The notes under the pieces: generated by a model
Told to the model about the DNA's origin: nothing
The model's input: only the letters and a program-made list of their open reading frames with translations
The model's database searches: none
Assembly: GCA_964345555.1 (NCBI GenBank)
Contig: CAYFRD010000003.1
Coordinates: forward strand, 7,913-71,912
Reading direction: 5' to 3'
DNA: 64,000 nt
Origin: Peptoniphilus_E sp964345555
GTDB lineage: Bacteria > Bacillota > Clostridia > Tissierellales > Peptoniphilaceae
Translations under genes and position numbers: made by a program
Shown: in pieces, positions 59,844 to 64,000 of the stretch
How positions within the stretch are numbered: position 1 is the first letter of the stretch
Layout: each line of letters begins with the position of its first letter

Positions 59844-60377
59844 ATGAAAGAGAAAAAAGAAAGCTTTATGAGTTATGTTTTTATGTTTGCCGTAGCCATA
59901 GTTTTGGCATTGATAATAAGACATTTTATATTCACCTCCAATATAGTCAGCGGTGTTTCCATGGAACCGTCTTTTCAAGGTAATGACAGACTTATAGCCT
60001 TGGTGTTCCCCCTTTATTTCAAAGATCCGGAATATTCCGACGTGGTAATAATAGAATCACCCATTGAAGAAAACAAGGAATATATAAAGAGAATTATCGC
60101 AAAACCCACGGACAGCGTCCTCATAGAAGACGGCTCTGTCTATGTCAACGGAAATAAATTAGATGAACCTTACATAGAGCAAGGTGTTGAGACACAAATA
60201 TACAATGATTTTTCATGGACATTGGGCGAAAATCAATACTTCGTAATGGGAGATAACAGAAATCCGGGCAAGTCTTCAGATTCAAGACTTTTCGGTCCAA
60301 TCGAAAGAAAAGCCATAAAGGGAATTGTAAAACTTCGTTTTTGGCCTCTTTCAAAATTCGGCGTAATAGGAGGTTAA
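59844..60377 (+). CDS. lepB: Signal peptidase I
   Basis: 177 residues. A single N-terminal membrane helix (VFMFAVAIVLALIIRHFIF) is followed by the catalytic domain outside: Ser39 in SGVSMEPSF, Lys82 in YIKRIIAKP, and GDNRNPGKSSDSR near the C-terminus. It removes signal peptides from exported proteins, such as the amidase and NfeD homologue in this window. It starts after AGGAG and is 1 base upstream of lepA, so both are in one operon. Confidence 0.95.
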   Translation: MKEKKESFMSYVFMFAVAIVLALIIRHFIFTSNIVSGVSMEPSFQGNDRLIALVFPLYFKDPEYSDVVIIESPIEENKEYIKRIIAKPTDSVLIEDGSVYVNGNKLDEPYIEQGVETQIYNDFSWTLGENQYFVMGDNRNPGKSSDSRLFGPIERKAIKGIVKLRFWPLSKFGVIGG

Positions 60378-60378
60378 A

Positions 60379-62190
60379 ATGAGTAACAGACAAAAGTATA
60401 TAAGAAATTTTTCAATTATAGCTCATATAGATCACGGCAAGTCGACTTTGGCCGACAGACTCATCGAGGACACCGGTATGCTCACAAAAAGGGAGATGGA
60501 ATCTCAAGTGTTGGACTCCATGGATCTGGAGAAAGAAAGAGGTATAACCATCAAACTCAAAGCTATAAGATTGGTCTATAAGGCAAAGGACAATCAGGAA
60601 TACATTTTTAACTTAATCGACACTCCCGGTCACGTTGACTTCAATTACGAAGTTTCGAGATCTCTTGCCGCATGCGAAGGTGCTTTGGTCGTAGTTGATG
60701 CCTCTCAAGGAGTCGAGGCTCAAACTTTAGCTAACGTGTACCTTGCCATAGACCAGGATTTGGAACTAGTACCCATACTGAATAAAATTGATCTTCCCAG
60801 CGCAAGACCAGATGAAATAAAAAAGGAAATTGAGGATATAATCGGACTTGATGCTGAGGATGCTCCGCTCATCTCCGCAAAAAACGGAATTGGAATCGAG
60901 AGAGTTTTAGAAAAAATCATAGAAGATATTCCAGCTCCCTCGGGAGATGAAAATGCTCCACTGAAAGCCTTGATTTTCGATTCTTATTACGATAGCTACA
61001 AGGGTGTAATTTGCTACGTGAGAATCGGCGACGGAATTGTGAAACCCGGTGACGAAATAGAAATGTACTCCACAGGCAAAAAATTCGAAGTCGTTGAAGT
61101 GGGTGTGACAACATCCGGACATATGTCGCTTGATAAGTTATCCGCAGGTGATGTTGGATATATCGCCGCAAGTATTAAAAATGTAAAGGAAGCCACCGTC
61201 GGTGACACCATTATAACCGCAGGAAAAAAGAATATAGAACCCTATCCCGGATATAAAAAAGTAGTGCCCATGGTCTACTGTGGAATTTATCCCGGAGAAG
61301 GAGAGGAATATACAGCTGTCAGAGATGCTCTTGAAAAACTGCAGGTAAATGATGCTGCACTGGATTTTGATGCAGAAAGCTCCGTCGCACTGGGATTCGG
61401 ATTTAGATGCGGTTTCTTGGGACTTCTCCACATGGAAATAATACAGGAAAGACTTGAGAGAGAATTCGACTTAAATCTGGTCACAACAGCACCATCTGTT
61501 ATCTACAGAGTCACAAAAGTTGACGGAACAGTTATTATGATTCAAAACCCGTCCAACTTGCCCAACCCTACGGAAATAACAATGACTGAAGAACCCATAG
61601 TAACAGCGGAGATAATGACCCCTACAGACTATGTAGGTTCAGTAATGGAACTTTGTCAAAACAGACGTGGGAAATTCATAAATATGGAGTATTTGGAAGA
61701 AACAAGAGCCTTGATAAAATACGATCTGCCCCTGAATGAAGTCATATATGATTTCTTTGATGCACTGAAATCAAAGACCAGAGGATATGCTTCCTATGAC
61801 TATGAATTCAAAGGCTACGAAGAATCCGAATTGGTAAAGCTCGATATACTCATAAATTCAAACTTAGTCGACGCTTTCTCCATAATAGTTCACGAATCTA
61901 CAGCCTACAGCAAGGGCAGAAAAATTTGTGAAAAACTGAAAGATGTCATACCAAGACATCAATTTGCTATCCCTGTTCAAGCAGCCATAGGAAATAAAAT
62001 AATAGCTCGTGAAACCATACGTGCTCTCAGAAAAGACGTACTTGCAAAGTGTTACGGAGGGGATATCTCCAGAAAAAGAAAGCTGCTTGAAAAACAAAAA
62101 GAAGGCAAAAAGCGCATGAGAATGGTCGGCGATGTGGAAGTACCGCAAGAAGCTTTCCTTACAGTTTTAAAATTCGATGAAGAAAAATAA
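60379..62190 (+). CDS. lepA: Elongation factor 4 (LepA)
   Basis: 603 residues, normal length. GTPase domain with AHIDHGKSTLADRL, DTPGHVDF and NKIDLP; domain II and EF-G-like domains III and V; then the LepA-specific C-terminal domain ending ...RMVGDVEVPQEAFLTVLK. It remodels ribosomes during initiation and stress; the exact role is debated. AGGAGG precedes the ATG by 5 bases. It overlaps hemW by 14 bases. Confidence 0.97.
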   Translation: MSNRQKYIRNFSIIAHIDHGKSTLADRLIEDTGMLTKREMESQVLDSMDLEKERGITIKLKAIRLVYKAKDNQEYIFNLIDTPGHVDFNYEVSRSLAACEGALVVVDASQGVEAQTLANVYLAIDQDLELVPILNKIDLPSARPDEIKKEIEDIIGLDAEDAPLISAKNGIGIERVLEKIIEDIPAPSGDENAPLKALIFDSYYDSYKGVICYVRIGDGIVKPGDEIEMYSTGKKFEVVEVGVTTSGHMSLDKLSAGDVGYIAASIKNVKEATVGDTIITAGKKNIEPYPGYKKVVPMVYCGIYPGEGEEYTAVRDALEKLQVNDAALDFDAESSVALGFGFRCGFLGLLHMEIIQERLEREFDLNLVTTAPSVIYRVTKVDGTVIMIQNPSNLPNPTEITMTEEPIVTAEIMTPTDYVGSVMELCQNRRGKFINMEYLEETRALIKYDLPLNEVIYDFFDALKSKTRGYASYDYEFKGYEESELVKLDILINSNLVDAFSIIVHESTAYSKGRKICEKLKDVIPRHQFAIPVQAAIGNKIIARETIRALRKDVLAKCYGGDISRKRKLLEKQKEGKKRMRMVGDVEVPQEAFLTVLKFDEEK

Positions 62191-63346
62191 TTTTATTGAA
62201 AATTTATCCACAGATCAAAGAGATTTGTCTCTGTATGTGCACATTCCTTTCTGCGAAAGCAGGTGCCATTATTGCGATTTCTGTTCATCGGTGATAAAAG
62301 ATGATATTGCTGATGAATATTTTAAATGCCTACATGATGAAATAAAACTGTACGCAAATTTTCTAAAGGACAAAGAGATAGTGAGCATATTCATAGGCGG
62401 AGGCACTCCGTCCTCCGTGAACAGCGGACATATAGCACAAACAATGGACGTTATAAATAATCTTTCAAATATAAAATCAGATGCGGAAATCACCATAGAG
62501 ATGAACCCCAACTCCGCAAGCATTGATAAAATAAAAGACTATTTAAAGGCGGGAGTGAATAGATTTTCCTTAGGAGCTCAATCTTTCAAGGATCATCTGC
62601 TAAAAAAAATAGGTAGAATACACAAAAAAAATGATATTTTAAACTGTGTTGAAGATTTGAAAAATTTAGGTGTTGAAAATTTCAACCTGGATTTGATGTT
62701 AGGACTTCCCTCTCAAAACTTAAAGGATATCGAAAACTCCATAGACTGCATAGATTTCCTAAAACCCAAGCACATTTCTTACTATTCGTTGATTCTTGAA
62801 GAAGGAACCCTCTTATACGACAATCGGAAAAAATATGCATTTCCCGACGAAGTCGAAGACAGACAAATGTATCATTTTGTACGCAATGAACTTGAAACCT
62901 TAAATTACCGTCAATATGAAATTTCAAATTTTGCTTTTGAAGGATACAAATCTGTGCACAACCTGAGATATTGGAAGCTGAAAAACTACTTGGGATTTGG
63001 AATGTCATCTCATTCAAACATTGACAATACAAGATTTTGGAATACGACAGATTTCAATGAGTATTTTAACGCACTCAATACAAAAAACATTCCGGTATCA
63101 TGCTCCGAATTTTTGACAAAAAAAGACAGATTAAACGAATATATAATGATGGGTTTAAGATTAAATGAAGGACTTGACATTAACTTAATTGAGAAAAAAT
63201 TTGACATCAATTTTTTAAAAAAATATAAAAATCCCATAGAAAAAAACATTAACTTGAATTTAATTTCTATGAATGATAAGAATTTAAAGCTAACCAACAA
63301 AGGCATGGACCTTTGTAATAAGATTGAACTGGATTTTTTTAAGTGA
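62177..63346 (+). CDS. hemW: HemW-like radical SAM protein
   Basis: 389 residues. Radical SAM cysteines C26, C30 and C33 in PFCESRCHYCDF, the GGGTPS motif at about 75, and the HemN C-terminal region (from about 300). The fourth Cys (CDFCSS) lies three residues on, as in HemW. Family members bind heme and act as heme chaperones rather than coproporphyrinogen dehydrogenases. It overlaps lepA by 14 bases, as in the lepA-hemW pair of Firmicutes. No other heme gene is nearby. Confidence 0.93.
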   Translation: MKKNNFIENLSTDQRDLSLYVHIPFCESRCHYCDFCSSVIKDDIADEYFKCLHDEIKLYANFLKDKEIVSIFIGGGTPSSVNSGHIAQTMDVINNLSNIKSDAEITIEMNPNSASIDKIKDYLKAGVNRFSLGAQSFKDHLLKKIGRIHKKNDILNCVEDLKNLGVENFNLDLMLGLPSQNLKDIENSIDCIDFLKPKHISYYSLILEEGTLLYDNRKKYAFPDEVEDRQMYHFVRNELETLNYRQYEISNFAFEGYKSVHNLRYWKLKNYLGFGMSSHSNIDNTRFWNTTDFNEYFNALNTKNIPVSCSEFLTKKDRLNEYIMMGLRLNEGLDINLIEKKFDINFLKKYKNPIEKNINLNLISMNDKNLKLTNKGMDLCNKIELDFFK

Positions 63347-63350
63347 TATC

Positions 63351-63379
63351 TTGCAAATTTGTATGCAGTATGGTAGAAT
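63351..63379 (+). promoter_or_regulatory. Sigma-A promoter of rpsT
   Basis: Plus strand TTGCAA (63351-63356), 17-base spacer, TAGAAT (63374-63379), just after the hemW stop and about 35 bases before the rpsT start. Confidence 0.8.
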
Positions 63380-63412
63380 TTTAAAAGCGTAAAAATCGTG
63401 GAGGTGAATTAC

Positions 63413-63670
63413 ATGGCAAATATTAAATCAGCTTTAAAAAGAATTGAAGTTGCAAAAAGAAATGCAGCGCGCAACAAATCTATAAAAACCGGAATAAAAA
63501 CTGAAATCAAGAAGTTTGAAGGAGCATTGAGTGCGGGCAATATCCAAGAAGCAAGAGAGTTTTTAAGAACTGTTGACAAAAAACTTAAAAAGGCTGCGCA
63601 TAAAAATGTAATCCATAAAAATGCGGCGTCCAGAAAATTATCAAGCTTAGCTAAAAAACTAAATAAATAA
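63413..63670 (+). CDS. rpsT: 30S ribosomal protein S20
   Basis: 85 residues (MANIKSALKRIEVAKRNAAR), the all-helical primary 16S rRNA-binding protein S20. The frame opens at GTG 63398, but GGAGGTG belongs to the ribosome-binding site, so ATG 63413 is the start. S20 lies near lepA in Bacillus as well. Confidence 0.97.
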   Translation: MANIKSALKRIEVAKRNAARNKSIKTGIKTEIKKFEGALSAGNIQEAREFLRTVDKKLKKAAHKNVIHKNAASRKLSSLAKKLNK

Positions 63671-63702
63671 TTTTCCCATTGTAACATCTTTGGATTTAAG
63701 AT

Positions 63703-63735
63703 AAAAAGCCTGAGAAAATTCACAGGCTTATTTTT
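63703..63735 (+). terminator. Terminator of rpsT (possibly bidirectional)
   Basis: AAGCCTG (63706-63712) pairs with CAGGCTT (63723-63729), followed by ATTTTT on the plus strand and TTTTTAT on the minus strand. Confidence 0.8.
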
Positions 63736-63992
63736 ATTGCGGAAATAGACCCGCTACGCCGAGGTTTCTCATGCGGTCAAAAGAACGCATCGCAATTCAA
63801 ATCTTAAGAGGTGCTACAAATTGAACTAAAAGAACTATTGCGAGCGTATATAGGCATAGGTTCCTACAGATAATTAATATAAATATTGAAATTATATCGA
63901 CAAAATAGTAAATGGCGGGCGTGGGCTACCCTCCCTAAAGAAATGAAGAGACTGTGAAATAATTTGTGTATGAGTAATCCTCCTCTTAAGGT
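63736..63992. ncRNA. Candidate structured RNA at the right edge (family and strand unresolved)
   Basis: No open frame of note. Nested complementarity is strong: 63801-63811 (ATCTTAAGAGG) with 63982-63992 over 11 bp, and 63816-63822 (ACAAATT) with 63961-63967 over 7 bp, giving a rod of about 190 bases. A second domain has ATTGCG (63736-63741) with CGCAAT (63791-63796) enclosing GACC-CGC/GCGGTC. CGCAAT can also pair with ATTGCG at 63837-63842. The rod shape and size would suit 6S RNA or another structured ncRNA or leader, but no family signature was recognised. It may extend past the edge. Confidence 0.45.
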
Positions 63993-64000
63993 AAAATATA

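Noticed and set aside
1..64000. CRISPR arrays, phage genes, transposases, defence systems
   Set aside because: No spaced direct repeats, integrase, transposase or recognised defence genes were seen on either strand.

Overview
The window is an AT-rich chromosomal segment of a Gram-positive, low-GC anaerobic bacterium. Gene order and content fit the Firmicutes. The arginine deiminase operon, the fused RNase PH/XTPase, the small type IV pilus operon and the absence of sporulation genes from the lepA neighbourhood suggest a Tissierellia/Peptoniphilaceae-type anaerobic coccus; the lineage is inference from content only. Everything from the left edge to about 59.6 kb is on the minus strand, and 59.8-63.7 kb is on the plus strand. 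No prophage, insertion sequence, CRISPR array, rRNA operon or obvious pseudogene was seen.

Layout. 1-11.7 kb: truncated branched-chain amino acid binding lipoprotein, argS, then a pheS-pheT-zapA-U32 peptidase-mutS2 operon. 11.7-17.8 kb: arginine deiminase operon (arcA, arcB, arcC, YfcC-type transporter) below an AraC-type regulator with two DNA-binding domains. 18.0-21.2 kb: tRNA-Cys and tRNA-His, an rph-rdgB fusion, and a cell-wall amidase. 21.2-29.4 kb: topA followed by a compact pilus operon (pilB, pilC, pilin, pilD, a PilM-PilN fusion) ending in an AIR-synthase-like gene. 29.4-30.9 kb: an NlpC/P60 hydrolase and the RNase P RNA gene.

30.9-63.7 kb is the conserved Bacillus-type yqe/yqf supercluster: nif3, trmK, rpoD, dnaG, dgt, ppsR, ccpN, glyS, glyQ, recO, era, cdd, a dgkA-PAP2 fusion, ybeY, phoH, an unknown gene, floA, nfeD, yqeY, rpsU, a HIT protein, mtaB, rsmE, prmA, dnaJ, dnaK, grpE and hrcA. 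A perfect CIRCE operator lies before hrcA. The cluster is broken between hrcA and lepA by a YfcC transporter-isoaspartyl dipeptidase operon, and lepB-lepA-hemW-rpsT lie beyond it on the other strand.

The genes are mostly housekeeping (translation, replication, RNA processing, heat shock, cell envelope). The metabolic themes are amino-acid and peptide fermentation: arginine to ornithine plus ATP, isoaspartyl-peptide cleavage, and branched-chain amino acid uptake. No wholly new multi-gene system was evident. The points that most deserve a second look are a possible structured RNA in the last 260 bases, an apparent ATT/ATC start codon for mtaB, the double-HTH AraC regulator, several gene fusions (rph-rdgB, dgkA-PAP2, pilM-pilN), and the orphan AIR-synthase gene in the pilus operon.
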